Shown here: positions 11,029 through 21,825 of the stretch, one piece after another | Numbering within the stretch: position 1 is the stretch's first letter | Layout of the letters: every line of letters starts with the position of its first letter | Assembly: GCA_002261195.1 (NCBI GenBank) | Contig: MVBO01000097.1 | Coordinates: forward strand, 1 to 56,987 | Direction: 5' to 3' | From: Bifiguratus adelaidae | Lineage: Eukaryota; Mucoromycota; Endogonomycetes; Endogonales | Length of the DNA: 56,987 bases | The notes under the pieces: generated by a model | Database searches by the model: none | What the model saw: the letters and a program-made list of their open reading frames with translations, nothing else | Told to the model about the DNA's origin: nothing | Program-made: the position numbers and the translations under genes

Positions 11029-12263
11029 TTAATGTTTGACGGGCAGGTAAAAGGTGAGAATACCTTGCTCGTGAATATACACATAGCATACTACAGCAAA
11101 TCCTTCCATGATACCTAGAGAGCATGTTTATATGTGATTGTTCATGGGGCTACTTACTGCAAATGGTTCTGGGGGGGTTCATGTGGTGTGTGGACAAAAA
11201 ATTGACGACATCTCGAGCGTCCAATCTTGCGGATGCGAATGCTCTAGGGTCTCTTCGAGGCCAGTCGTTTGTATCAATCACACTTTCATCTTGTCGTTCA
11301 TTAGCTTTGTCATGGATAGCTCAACTCACCAATGGGAGGATTGTTCAGATGGGTCCATCGACTTGAGATCTCGACCGGATCTTCCTTGATCGACAGTGTG
11401 AATTCGCCATTCATGTTTGCACTCAAATCGATATAGTTTGACATGGACTTCATCTTGTCTGCGACGGGGTATATGGTGTTGAGGGGTGGGAGTTCAATGT
11501 AAACCTGCAAAGAGTTCAATGGCGTACTACTAGAGCAAGGAAATGGTTATATACCTGCGGGGCCGGACAATTAGGTTCAGTGATCTCTTGCGCCCTATCG
11601 TGCCCAATCTGCTGGACGGGAACATCTTGAGTGAGGTTGATGTTTTGTCCGCTCTCCGACTGCGAAATGAAGAAGGCAGTTGCAATGACTGTCTCGCAAT
11701 TATGGAGTTACTTGCCTTCTTTGTGATAATGAAAGACAACATGGGTTGCTGATTCTTGACTGTCAACTTCATGGTGACATCAATTGATCCATCCGATGCC
11801 GACTTCATGGCCCTTGCAAGGTATTCAACGCGAACGCTAAGCCATATGGTGTTTTCGGATTTCGATTCGGCTCTATAGCTTGAAAATACCAAACTCTATC
11901 CAAGCGGTGAAAAACCTGATAGCCCGCTTCTGCGCTGCCGACCTTACCTTGCCGAGCTATAAACGCAAATCAGGACATTGTCATCAATTAGGCCTATATG
12001 CACTTTTGGTGGCTTCGAATTCGCTTACAAAAGACCATACTTCGACACCGCCATCTGCTTGTCGCTTGACAATAAAGTCTACCTTCTCCGGAGTGAATTT
12101 TAAAACGCACTGTCCATCCCGAGTGACCTTTTGCAGACTGGAGGCTACCTCTACATGATCTTCAGCTTGAGCGACCAGTCATCGCCTAAACGACAGAAGT
12201 GCCAGATTATAAAAACTTACTGTGGATGACACCAGGGTTAATGATCGTTGCCCGGAGCCGCAT
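11029..12263 (-). CDS. HUS1: HUS1, subunit of the 9-1-1 checkpoint clamp
   Basis: Eight exons in transcription order: 12221..12263, 12029..12165, 11948..11956, 11716..11895, 11555..11659, 11330..11504, 11158..11289, 11029..11114; 288 aa, against about 280 in the human protein. HUS1 is one third of the PCNA-like RAD9-RAD1-HUS1 ring loaded at damaged DNA to activate ATR/Mec1. Matching segments are MRLRATI at the start, KFTPEKVDFI, YRAESKSENTIWL, VADKMKSMSNY followed by ANMNGEFTL, a THLNNP strand, and the end GILTFYLPV. The third exon is a 9-nt microexon (Leu-Gly-Lys) that gives exactly the human spacing between two conserved blocks. Intron 11660..11715 is GC-AG (AAG|GCAAGT). Intron 11290..11329 is only 40 nt. 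Confidence 0.9.
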
Positions 12264-12441
12264 GACAGGGCATGCACTGTAGCGGCCAAACACTGGAGAA
12301 CGCGTTGATCTGCGCGACCGTCAAAAGTGGTCCTTGGAGGAGCCCCATATTTTACATTTACCCCTAACCCTACAACTGCTCGACACGTAATCGCGGGTTG
12401 CGTTCACTGCTCTCAACGATCAGCTCTCGATTGTAGCAACC
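12264..12441. promoter_or_regulatory. Shared divergent promoter of HUS1 and PRE5
   Basis: The start codons of HUS1 (minus) and the proteasome gene (plus) are 178 bp apart, so both promoters must fit here. It holds a telobox-like CCCTAACCCTA and an ACGCGT palindrome at 12300..12305. ACGCGT occurs many times in the window, so it is weak evidence for cell-cycle control. I see no proteasome-type GGTGGCAAA box. Confidence 0.6.
12361..12373. promoter_or_regulatory. Telobox-like motif
   Basis: CCCCTAACCCTAC contains nearly two telomere-type units (CCCTAA). In other fungi such boxes in promoters are bound by Tbf1/Teb1-type Myb factors. It lies 98 bp upstream of the HUS1 ATG and 68 bp upstream of the PRE5 ATG. 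The role here is inferred. Confidence 0.4.
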
Positions 12442-13490
12442 ATGGTACGTAGGCTCATAATGTTCAGTGGACAACCATATACTCACTTGTTGCTCCTTTA
12501 GTTTCGTAACCAGTATGACAATGACGTAGCGACCTGGTCTCCTCAGGGCCGCATTCATCAAATCGAGTACGCTCTAGAAGCAGTAAAGCAAGGATCTGCT
12601 GCTGTTGGGCTGCGGAGTAAAGACTATGCAGTATTGCTAACGCTCAAGGTATATGGCAACGGAAAGTAAGGAAAGTTCTCGCACTCAACTTGACTATTTA
12701 GCGCTCCTCTGGAGAACTAGCTTCATACCAAAAGAAACTTATACGAGTAGACAACCATATGGGCTTCGCTTTCGCAGGCCTAACATCAGATGCGCGTGTA
12801 TTAGGGTAAGGGAAGGTGCTGTCACTATTCATAATGGACACTCAAATTGCACGCAGCAACTTCATGCGAACTGAAGCCATGAAGTCCAAGATGATGTATG
12901 ATCGACCTTTGCCAATATTTCGCATTGTGTCTGCGATTGCTGACAGTAAGTACGATGATACCCAAAGCTCTTTGATGACTCATGGGTGCCATTCAATAGA
13001 GGCACAAATAAACACCCAGAACTATGGCCGAAGACCTTATGGTGTAGGACTTCTAGTCATTGGATACGATGTAAGCAATGAAGTCAAGTCGATCGGTAGA
13101 TTGGTTGCTCATGGTATATTTTTACCTGCCTGATCGTCTTACAGGACACCGGAGCGCACCTTTACGAATGCTCGCCTTCTGGAAATGCCTATGAATATTA
13201 CGCTCAGTCTATCGGAGCCCGTGCACAGTCAGCCAAAACCTATCTCGAAAAGAACTTTGCTGAATTCGAAAACAGTAAGTCTAGCCATCACTGCTTAGGT
13301 ACATAACCTCATCACCTCCGTAGGCTCATTGGATGAACTCATTGCTCACGGCCTTCATGCATTACGAGATACCTTACAACAAGACAAGGAGCTAAACATC
13401 CACAATACGTCACTTGCTGTAGTAGGCAAAGATAGAAAGTTTCAGATTATTGAGGGGGAAGAGTTGCAACCTTACCTCGAGCAACAATAA
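12442..13490 (+). CDS. PRE5: 20S proteasome subunit alpha-6 (PSMA1/Pre5)
   Basis: Seven exons: 12442..12444, 12502..12648, 12702..12805, 12857..12945, 13000..13070, 13145..13274, 13324..13490; 236 aa. It is a structural alpha-ring subunit of the 20S core. The N-terminus [17 protein letters not shown] is the classic alpha-subunit signature with the [15 protein letters not shown] that follows. Later come [48 protein letters not shown] and VVGKDRKF. The C-terminus is shorter than the acidic tail of the human protein. The first coding exon is the ATG alone: a 57-nt intron follows at once and the next exon opens with the expected Phe. It is divergent from HUS1 and is followed by NOT4 on the same strand. 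Confidence 0.96.
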
Positions 13491-13802
13491 ACGATCAATT
13501 TGCCACTGCGCAAATTTTGTACTCATTGTCCTTGACGTCCAGGTAAGATGATGGACATTTTGAGATGGGCCATCGCGGTGACTTGGGGGCTTGTGCTTGT
13601 GATCAGCACGCATAGACGCATGGCACTGCTGCAGAATACCTTGCACCTTCGGTCATTGGCAATCTTGTGCCTCAATCTCAGTTCGAGCATTTGAAGTTTG
13701 ACTTACCTTTACTCATAATACTTTCGCTCTTCTTTACACAGCTGGCTCCACTTACTGAAACATTCTTGGAGAAGGAAGCGTCCAAACGCTTAACTCGGCA
13801 AC
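13491..13802. other. Intergenic, 3' end of PRE5 and promoter of NOT4
   Basis: The 312 bp between the two genes hold no open frame with gene-like motifs. A pyrimidine-rich stretch around 13705-13745, upstream of the NOT4 ATG, resembles the leaders seen before other genes here. Confidence 0.5.
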
Positions 13803-16767
13803 ATGTACGACGACGACGAAGAATACGATTGCCCTCTATGTATGGAGGAGCTGGATTTGAGCGATCGCAACTTTAGACCGTGTCCTTGCGGCTATCAGGT
13901 ATGCTTAAAGGACTCATCTGCGTATGATTACACAAGTAATGACGTGATTTTATAGATTTGTCGCTTTTGCTGGCATCACATCAAGGAGAACCTGAATGGA
14001 CGTTGTCCCGCATGTCGGCGGTTGTACTCTGAACAGACCGTCGAGTTCACTCCGATAACTTCTGATGAGTATGTATTTTCACGAATCAGCTTCGAAGAGG
14101 CCTAATGCTGACGGATAACGCAGGCTTGCCCGGTTAAAGAAAGAAAAGAAGGAGAAGGAAAGGCAACAGAAGGAGATGGAGTCTGTAAACCGGCGACATC
14201 TGACAAACATGAGAGTGGTGCAAAAGAACTTGGTGTATGTCATTGGATTGAATCCAAAAATTGCAACGGAAGAGGTAGGCGTAGCCGCCACAAGATGGCT
14301 TGCAATTGCATCCTTATTCAATGCTTCTACGCATAGATCCTTTCACAGCCGGACTACTTTGGGCAATACGGCAAAATCCAAAAGATTGTGGTCAACAAGC
14401 GAACATTGCCATCATCGATACCCGGCCAGCCTGCACCACAGCCAAGTATCGGCGTCTATATTACGTATGCCCGGAAGGAAGATGCTGAAAAGGCGATTGA
14501 AGCAGTGGATGGCAGTATGAGTGAAGGCAGGATTCTCAGGTATGTGGCTGGGAGTATTCGTCCTCCTAGATCATGGCCTAACTGCAACGACAGGGCTTCC
14601 TATGGCACTACCAAATACTGCACGTACTATCTCCGAAATATGGTGTGTCAAAACCCCGGGTGTATGTACCTTCATGAGCCAGGGGAAGATGCAGATAGTT
14701 TTACAAAAGAAGATTTGGCCATTGGGTATGTAGAAAGACATCCTTTGCGCTGCCACAGTGAACTCACGGCATTCTGAACAGCAAACATCATCTTCGAGAC
14801 CATGTTGCGTCCTCTGAACATGCACACAAGGTTCAAGTTCTTGGCCGACATTCAGATCAGACTCACTCGTCAAACCCCTCCACTCCTACCATCGAACACA
14901 ATACGCCACATACCACTTCATCAATCCCATTAAATGCTCACAACTTTCCATCAATACAGTCCGAAGGACGAAAAGCCGACGTGAATGGCAAGCTTTATTA
15001 TCAAAGCCCACAAACTGATTCGGCCAAGGTTGTCTCTCATTGGGATGACGAGGACAAATCAGCATTGCCACGAACGGCTTCCTGGGCGCGTTCCTCACCA
15101 TCAAATAGCAATCCTTCTACCCCCTCTCTTCACAATAGCATTCTTCCAGATCGGGCAAGTACACCAGACAACTTTGGACCGCCATTGTCGTTGGCTGTTG
15201 CTGCATCTCAGAAATTGAAGGCTAAGCAGAAGATAAAGGAAGATCGTGGTGGAAAGCAGAAAGAGCAAGTGGAGAAAGACGGGGAGACAACGGGTGCAGG
15301 CATCACAGAAGGGGACAGGGATGGCGCTTCCGGAAGAGTAGCAGGAAGGCGGAAACCTATACGTATTACCTCCGACATGCTGGTTCAATATGTTCTCGGA
15401 AGCGATCTCAAACAATCGACCATCTCTCCTAAAAGAGATCGAGCAAAGGACGGTGCATATCCGTTGACTTTCTCGCCATCAAAAGATTTGTCGACTTGGT
15501 TTGAACATGCATCGACAAATGGACCATCTACTGATCCATTGCTGTCGTTGAACAAGAAACCAAAAACTGCCTTAGGTCCTCCTACCCCGTATACCGGCTC
15601 TTTTAATCCGTTTGCGGATGATCCGTTTCAAGGCTTGCCATCTATGTCTAATCGAAGTAGCATCAAGTTCACGAACGGTTCGGAGACGCCTTCGGACTCG
15701 ACGAACTCTCGCGTGCAATCTCGATTCGATTTCGCCCAAGGAGGTGATGATGCAATTGATTCGGCCCCAATGCGGTTTTCAGCTCAATCCGTTCCCCCTA
15801 TCCATCCACAGTTGAGAAACCAAGGATATTCTCAGAATCTCGATGACCGGTTTGCCTTGGGCTCAAACGGTCAAGCCAATGGATCGGTTGGTATATATGA
15901 GGCTTCGAACGTGCAAAGAGGAGGCATGGGTACTACTGGTGTACGTACGGATGCAGAATTCCTGCAAAGGCGCTTTCAAGGGCAGTATGGACAGCGGTCG
16001 TTGATGGTGGACAATTTGACTCAATCTAATGGTCCACAAATGGGAATGAGCTTGCCTGCTGGTCAGAACACACCGATGCGCTCGTTGGATAACTCGCTCA
16101 ACTCATTGCGGTTTGATCGAGACAGCGATCCTTCCTCAGCGCTCAAGTCTCCGCCTCCAGGTATCAATACTGCAGGACGGCTCGTTAACTCTCAGCAGTG
16201 GCCCGTACGTAACTCCCAGCAATCCACCGCTTTACTCTCAGCTCTCAGCGGGCACCGACCCAATGCATCTCCAGCTAATGGCATGACCAGTCCTCAAGCC
16301 AACAATATGGACTACAGCATTGCTGGCAACGATGATTTTTTTGGCGAGTTTCTGAAAAAAGCGGCTCAGGCTACTGCAGCAGCCAACCAAGCTAGGGCTG
16401 CTGTGGGAGCTGCCATCAACAAAGGTAAGTTGACTGAACTAAATCTCCAAAGGCGATATGATACTAAGAAGATACGATAGCCGAGACCACTTCCAATATT
16501 CCTTTTCAAGACCCCGCTATCATGTCCTTAGGAGGAAACTCTCCTAATGCACGAAGGAGAGAGTTACCATCCGGACAAGGCCAAGATTTGTCACAGCTTC
16601 TTCTCAACTATCAACAAAGCCGTGGAGGGCCAGTTCGCCGCCTTTATGACGGCAACGATATGTCGTCAGAAGGATCTGACTATCTCGGCGAAGGCAGGCG
16701 TGGCATGACTGGATTTGGCCAGCCTACAGCACAAGCGCAAGCAGGCGTGCGAAATCGAGGTTACTAG
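13803..16767 (+). CDS. NOT4: NOT4 (CNOT4), RING E3 ligase of the CCR4-NOT complex
   Basis: Seven exons: 13803..13898, 13956..14068, 14124..14274, 14337..14539, 14594..14725, 14782..16424, 16481..16767; 874 aa. NOT4 ubiquitylates ribosomal and nascent-chain targets and links translation stalling to mRNA decay. Domains: an N-terminal C4C4 RING (DCPLCMEELD, CPCGYQIC, GRCPACRRLY; residues about 9-57), a basic Lys/Glu helix, an RRM (NLVYVIGLNPKI, FGQYGKIQKIVVNK, GVYITYARKEDAEKAIEAVDG) and a CCCH-type finger (YCTYYLRNMVCQNPGCMYLHE split around its cysteines). The remaining about 600 residues are disordered and Ser/Asn-rich. The ATG sits 6 codons before the first RING-proximal Glu-Tyr-Asp, as in homologues. 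All junctions keep frame. Confidence 0.95.
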
Positions 16768-17005
16768 AAGAGCATTGCTTTCTTCCTTTATCAATGTATT
16801 GTACGCATTCAGTAGTTCTTTTTGAATACATATTACATTATACCAAGGATTAATGTATTCTTTCAGGGAAATTGAAGTTTATAGTAACCTGAAACCATGA
16901 AGCTGACCCACATCATGCAAACTTACAATCAGTGGATCTCTACGTGGCGTATATTCATAGATTGAAGAACAGACCAGCATTGTTACATCAAAAGCAACTA
17001 TACAC

Positions 17006-18412
17006 CTATATTTTGGCCCTTGGGCGGGACGCGTTGGATGTTGAAGCACTACCGTGCAGGTTCGGCTTGTACTTGTTCAAAGTCTTGCTGAATGACAGGT
17101 CCTCTGCCGGAATTACAAAATCCTGCGTGAGTTCTTGAGGTGACGTGACGCCAGTGAGGGCCAATGCCAATCGGAATTCATAATTGATCATGGACAAGAG
17201 CGATCTTACGCCTTGCTCGCCCTAATTTCGGTTAGTCTTTGTCATTACCAAGGTTGTTAACCTGACCTTGTACGCTAAGGCATAGACAATAGGACGACCA
17301 AGGAAGACAGCCCGAGCACCCAAGGCGATCGCCTTGACCACATCACTGCCACGTGTGATACCGCCGTCCACATATACTTCTACATTGGAACCTTGCACAG
17401 CAGCCACAACTTCGGGAAGGACTTCAAGCTACGTGAAATGAGTCCGACGCATTAAGGGCGGAGGTAGACTTACCGTTGCGGGAACAGCATCTAATTGACG
17501 ACCACCATGGTTGCTCACAACAATGCCATCAACTCCCGCCTTCACGGCCTTAACAGCGTCGTCGTAGCGGAAGATACCTTTGATTACCACAGGTAACTTT
17601 GTAATGGACTTGAACCATTGGATGTCATCCCAATTTAGCCCAGCGTCCACCATACCGCCAGCATAGGCATTCGCCCCCGATCTCTCAGGGTTGTCCGATG
17701 TGAAATTCCCGAGCTTCAAATGTTTAGGCAACTTGAAGGCCGATCGCAGATCGGCCAATCGCCGACCAAGCCGAGGTCGATCCACAGTGATGACGAGAGC
17801 CTTATATCCTGCTTTCTCGGCCCTTTGAACGAGATGTTTAGTCGAATCGCGATCCGTTTCCACATAGAGTTGGAACCAGTGGAGAGGATTTGCATTTCGG
17901 ACAGTTTTGGCGGCGGCAAGAGCATCTTCCATGGAGGTGTTGGAATATGTCGCTAGACAGTACAAGGTGTTTGAAGCGGCGGCAGCTAACATCGTGTCAG
18001 CGTGATATTCTACGTTGGGGATTCGCCTACCTCGAGCCGTTGCTCTTTCGCCATCATCGCAGGCCATGCCATGAAAGGCTGTCGGTGCAATGGCGATAGG
18101 TGACGAAACCTTTTGACCCAGAAGGGTCGTCTCTGTCGATACTTTCGTCACATCGACCAGTACCTTTGGCCGTAGGAGCAGGCTAGGTATCATCAGTCGA
18201 GGTTCTCACGAGTGCGGAAGAACTTACTTGTCATATGCAGCTTCGTTACGTGCAAGTACTCGCTCTCCATCAGCTCCCGATGAGTAGTATCCGTAAATCG
18301 ATGGTTCCAAGACCTGTTTAGCAATCTCCTCATAGTCCTTCACGCATACAGGCGGTGGTAGGTTGGGCTTTGCAGGTGGTGGTGTAGGTTTTGAGGGTAG
18401 TTGGTTGGCCAT
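17006..18412 (-). CDS. FMN-dependent 2-hydroxyacid oxidase/dehydrogenase
   Basis: Five exons in transcription order: 18228..18412, 18031..18182, 17474..17985, 17267..17428, 17006..17221; 408 aa. It belongs to the glycolate oxidase, lactate oxidase and L-lactate dehydrogenase family: a TIM barrel with FMN that oxidises an L-2-hydroxy acid to the oxo acid. Seen: [50 protein letters not shown], the catalytic-histidine motif SNHGGRQLD (about H272) and the FMN phosphate motif [10 protein letters not shown]. No cytochrome b5 domain precedes the barrel, so it is not the yeast cytochrome b2 type. The end is not a clear peroxisomal SKL signal. All four introns are exactly 45 nt. The first about 30 residues are Pro/Lys-rich. 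Confidence 0.93.
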
Positions 18413-18649
18413 GACAAAGACAATTCGCCGAGCGTATCTAAACAGACGTGGATGGTTGCTATCTATGCTCAACGTGGTTGAAGCGGAAGTGATACCAGTG
18501 CTTACGTGCCCTTATACCTCCGCCGCCCGAGGAACACCTTCCAAATCCGGACAAATAGCCTAAAGAGGCAATTGGATTGGTGGATCCATGTCTCGTTACT
18601 TTTCGCGCAATCAGTTTGGCGATTGTGATGTGGGATATAGGTACATGTA

Positions 18650-19951
18650 TTATACAAGAAGTGCTACAAGTATGCCAGATACAATAAGGCTAAAGGAAGC
18701 ACGGAGCGTCCAAGCAGCTGCGGCTACGCCCATATCCGAGTTCAAAAGAACAATTATTGGAACGATCGATTGTGAGGCACCACTGGACACAACAACGACC
18801 AAGGTTGGAGTGGAGCTTGGATTTGCTTGACCTTGGTTGCTGACGGTGTGGGTCAGTTCTTGAGCGCTCTGCGTGCTCGGTGCTGCTACATGGGAACTCA
18901 TTTTTGTTAAAGCGCTGTCGCTCGCTTTAGATCTTGACGACACCATAGATTTTGTGGTATGGTTGGTAAAGGATGACAGCGAGAGCGGTACTGTCTTGGA
19001 CGGCTTGGGACTTTCAGTGGCGGAGGTTGTAGTGTTTGAGGTTGTGGTTGTGGTTCTATGAAATGGGTCGCGTATTCTGGGTGTGGGTTTTGACGACCCG
19101 GAAGATGTATCTGTTAAGGATGACTTCGTAGCAGACGCCGGGACGGATGTTGTTGAAGATGATGAGAACAGAGCTGCGGAGATGGTCTCACTTGAGCTCG
19201 TCTGGCTTTTCGAGTCGGTGTCAGAGGAAGAGCGCGGGTGTGGGTGAGAGGTTGACAAGAGTGTGGTGGAAAAAGTACCGGGACTCGACTGCGGAATACG
19301 TGAGGTTGAGACAGTGGATGACAAGCTTGTCCTTTCAGCACTGTGAATCGAGGCTGTAGAGGTTGAAACGAGTCGAAAAGGCCCAAACAAGTAGCTAGGG
19401 GTTGATGAAGCGGTTGTCGAATGCGTATCTGACTGCCTTGACATGGTCAGAGATGACGAAGAAGATAGGGAGGATGGTATGGAGGCTACTTTCATCTGTG
19501 TCGCAATGGAGCTACTTGAGGATGCGGTGTTTGATTTTGAAGAAGGTCGAACGGAAGTCGACGCGATACGTGAGGACAGGGAAAGAGACTGAGTGCTGAC
19601 AACGGATCTTGTCGAAGACACCGTTGAACTTGAAAGTGACAAACCTCCGGGAGAGCTAAACGAGCTTACTTGACCGTCTCGACGAAAATGCGCAAAACCT
19701 GTAGGCACCGCTGGGATGTCTTTTGACCCCTTTACCTGCGCGCAAGATACATCTGCGAGCAACAGGCGAGGATGGGGTTCCTTTTTCGCAGCAGTACAGA
19801 CGTGTTGATCATGCCGTCCGCCTTCTATACCATCCGCCACGGCATATACGACCAGCCATAGTACAACCACCACACTGAGCGCTATTCTTGGCAAGCTGTT
19901 ACGTCGTGCCGTAGCCGGATTTTCTAGCCGAGATTTGCGCAGCCAGCCCAT
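18650..19951 (-). CDS. Ser/Thr-rich GPI-type cell-wall protein
   Basis: A single frame of 433 aa from a clean ATG. A basic start (MGWLRKSRLENPATARR) precedes a hydrophobic segment (ALSVVVVLWLVVYAVA), so it has a signal peptide or signal anchor. Residues 45-95 include three cysteines. Then come about 270 residues that are mostly Ser and Thr, the usual substrate for O-mannosylation. The C-terminus ends in a hydrophobic stretch (SLIVSGILVALLV) with small residues before it, the plan of a GPI-anchor signal. No enzymatic domain is visible. It probably has a structural or adhesin-like wall role, but such sequences evolve too fast to name a family. Confidence 0.7.
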   Translation of the reverse strand: MGWLRKSRLENPATARRNSLPRIALSVVVVLWLVVYAVADGIEGGRHDQHVCTAAKKEPHPRLLLADVSCAQVKGSKDIPAVPTGFAHFRRDGQVSSFSSPGGLSLSSSTVSSTRSVVSTQSLSLSSRIASTSVRPSSKSNTASSSSSIATQMKVASIPSSLSSSSSLTMSRQSDTHSTTASSTPSYLFGPFRLVSTSTASIHSAERTSLSSTVSTSRIPQSSPGTFSTTLLSTSHPHPRSSSDTDSKSQTSSSETISAALFSSSSTTSVPASATKSSLTDTSSGSSKPTPRIRDPFHRTTTTTSNTTTSATESPKPSKTVPLSLSSFTNHTTKSMVSSRSKASDSALTKMSSHVAAPSTQSAQELTHTVSNQGQANPSSTPTLVVVVSSGASQSIVPIIVLLNSDMGVAAAAWTLRASFSLIVSGILVALLV

Positions 19952-21361
19952 AGCTCTACACGTTCCAACAAACGAACAATAGAATATCTGAACTTCAGCA
20001 ATGACCTATACGCGTCATGGAGCAAGCTTTCACTAACAGCATGTTCAAGGAAGAAGAGAGAAAAAACAACAAAACGTCTTTTCCCCTTCGACGGAAATGC
20101 CACCGTTTCAACTGTTGCCATATTTGGAACTTCAGGCACGGCCATATTGTTTGGCATGTTATCAGGCATTGTTCTACGGCTTGCCATAATTACGAGCTGT
20201 AGACAGGTCTCTATGAGATGTTTAGATGTTGATCACAGTCAACCGGTGGATCTACATGGTGATATTTGTATGAAACCTCGCTTCTTTCATCAGATGCGTC
20301 AAACGGTCTGGCGATCTCGCGATCTCGCGAGACGACCCATGAAACAATATGACTAATCCACCTTCTGCTCCTTAATTTCCTTGATACAGAACTCAAAGCA
20401 CAAAAGTCGTTTCAACATCCTTTGTATCGTCAATATGCATGGGCAAGGTTACACGCCCTGTCACTGTCATCCTTGTCAAACGTCACTTCCACATTTCATT
20501 CGCTTGTGCCATGGGTTGTTACGTTGACGCGTTTGGAGTCGCGAGCAAAGGCAGCGTCTTTTGTTCATGTCCACGGTTGGGTTGCATTCTGAGCAGGTCT
20601 CCACACAGGGCCAGTGCACTTGTATACGACGTCTCACCCGTTTAGCTTAGCTTCCCGCACCCTACCATATGTATCGATTGACGCTCAGTACTGTGTGCCC
20701 CCAGGAGCTTCAACTGCTATTGTTGTCGGCGGAATAGGGCTTCAAGTATTTGCAGACGTCACCGTGTGGATATATCCCGCAAGTCGCTGTTCCTAGACAG
20801 CAGTGGCGGACTGTCAGAGACCATGTGACATGCTTTCTGAAACCTGGCGTCATCCTAAAACGGCTTCGCCTTTGCAAGAACCTTCGAGACCATACTTTAT
20901 CTGTAAACCGCAGTCAGATTTGTACACGATCTCTTGCATTCTTGGCATTCATCCAAAGACTTCATAAGCGACCGTAGAAGCCATCGACCAAGTAAGTGAG
21001 GCGGAGACGATATTCCAAATAGGGATCACTTTCTGCCCGAATTTCGTTGATAAAGGCAGTTGGCGTTTTTTTTGGTTTGTCAGTCCCGTGCGTTTGTCTT
21101 TTGCTCACCTTTTAACACATATCTTCATCCTCGTTAGCCTTCTTTCATTCCATCCTCAACGCACCTTGCTTGCATCTGACTCTCCTGATTGGCCCTATTT
21201 GAGTTATACCAAAACACTTCAGGCTTGTGTGACTTGCCTGTTTCCAATTCGAAAGTGTTCTAGGTTCCCTCTTTAAAAGGGCGTTTATATTGAAGGTTCT
21301 CAGCCCGCCAATCCTACACGTGGGCTTCAGAATTCGCTCCAACCGTATCACCGCTTTCACC
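19952..21361. other. Intergenic, long upstream region
   Basis: This 1.4-kb gap separates the minus-strand wall protein from a plus-strand small gene. At 20311-20332 an 8-bp unit (GCGATCTC) is repeated in tandem and runs into the palindrome TCTCGCGAGA. A pyrimidine-rich tract occupies about 21095-21170, before the next gene. No protein or RNA gene is recognised. Confidence 0.5.
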
Positions 21362-21739
21362 ATGACCCTATCACTTGACAATGCTCGTCTGGCGGACACA
21401 GGGCCACTGGACCGCTCACAAACCTCCCCATCACGTAAGCTCAAGTTCCGGTTCGGTAAAGCGTCCTCGACGCCTTATACGCCTTACGAAGACGACGACG
21501 AAGCAACCTTGTACGACGCCGACTATACTCCCATGCGTCTATCGCCTGCAGCCATCTATCATCCCTCTTCAACGCCATCTGTCACTTCATCCGCATCATA
21601 CTCACAGTCCAATGGAAGTTCATCTGAGGAAGGCGACTTGGGGATTCGTCGATTCTCAAATCGGGTTTGGAGAAAGATCGTCTTGTGGTGGTGTGCGGGT
21701 TATGACCCCGAAATGGTGGTGTACATGGCACCTTGGTGA
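21362..21739 (+). CDS. Small hypothetical protein
   Basis: A 125-aa frame with an ATG in fair context, behind a pyrimidine-rich leader. It is hydrophilic, with an acidic patch (YEDDDEATLYDADY), a Ser-rich middle and a Trp-rich end (VWRKIVLWWCAGYDPEM) that looks like the beginning of a folded or membrane-facing segment. The frame stops soon after that, so the true gene may continue through an intron whose downstream exon would run into the 3' end of the convergent RMI1 gene. I do not recognise a family. Confidence 0.4.
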   Translation: MTLSLDNARLADTGPLDRSQTSPSRKLKFRFGKASSTPYTPYEDDDEATLYDADYTPMRLSPAAIYHPSSTPSVTSSASYSQSNGSSSEEGDLGIRRFSNRVWRKIVLWWCAGYDPEMVVYMAPW

Positions 21740-21825
21740 TTCGGAAGCGAAGAAAGCACATTTTCATATCAGGCACTTGATGTTAGCGGTTGCACTTGCA
21801 TGTATGTAGTATCTAAGCGTATTGT

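Noticed and set aside
12300-12305. ACGCGT (MCB) box as proof of cell-cycle control of HUS1
   Set aside because: The same hexamer occurs about as often in the window as chance predicts, including inside coding DNA.
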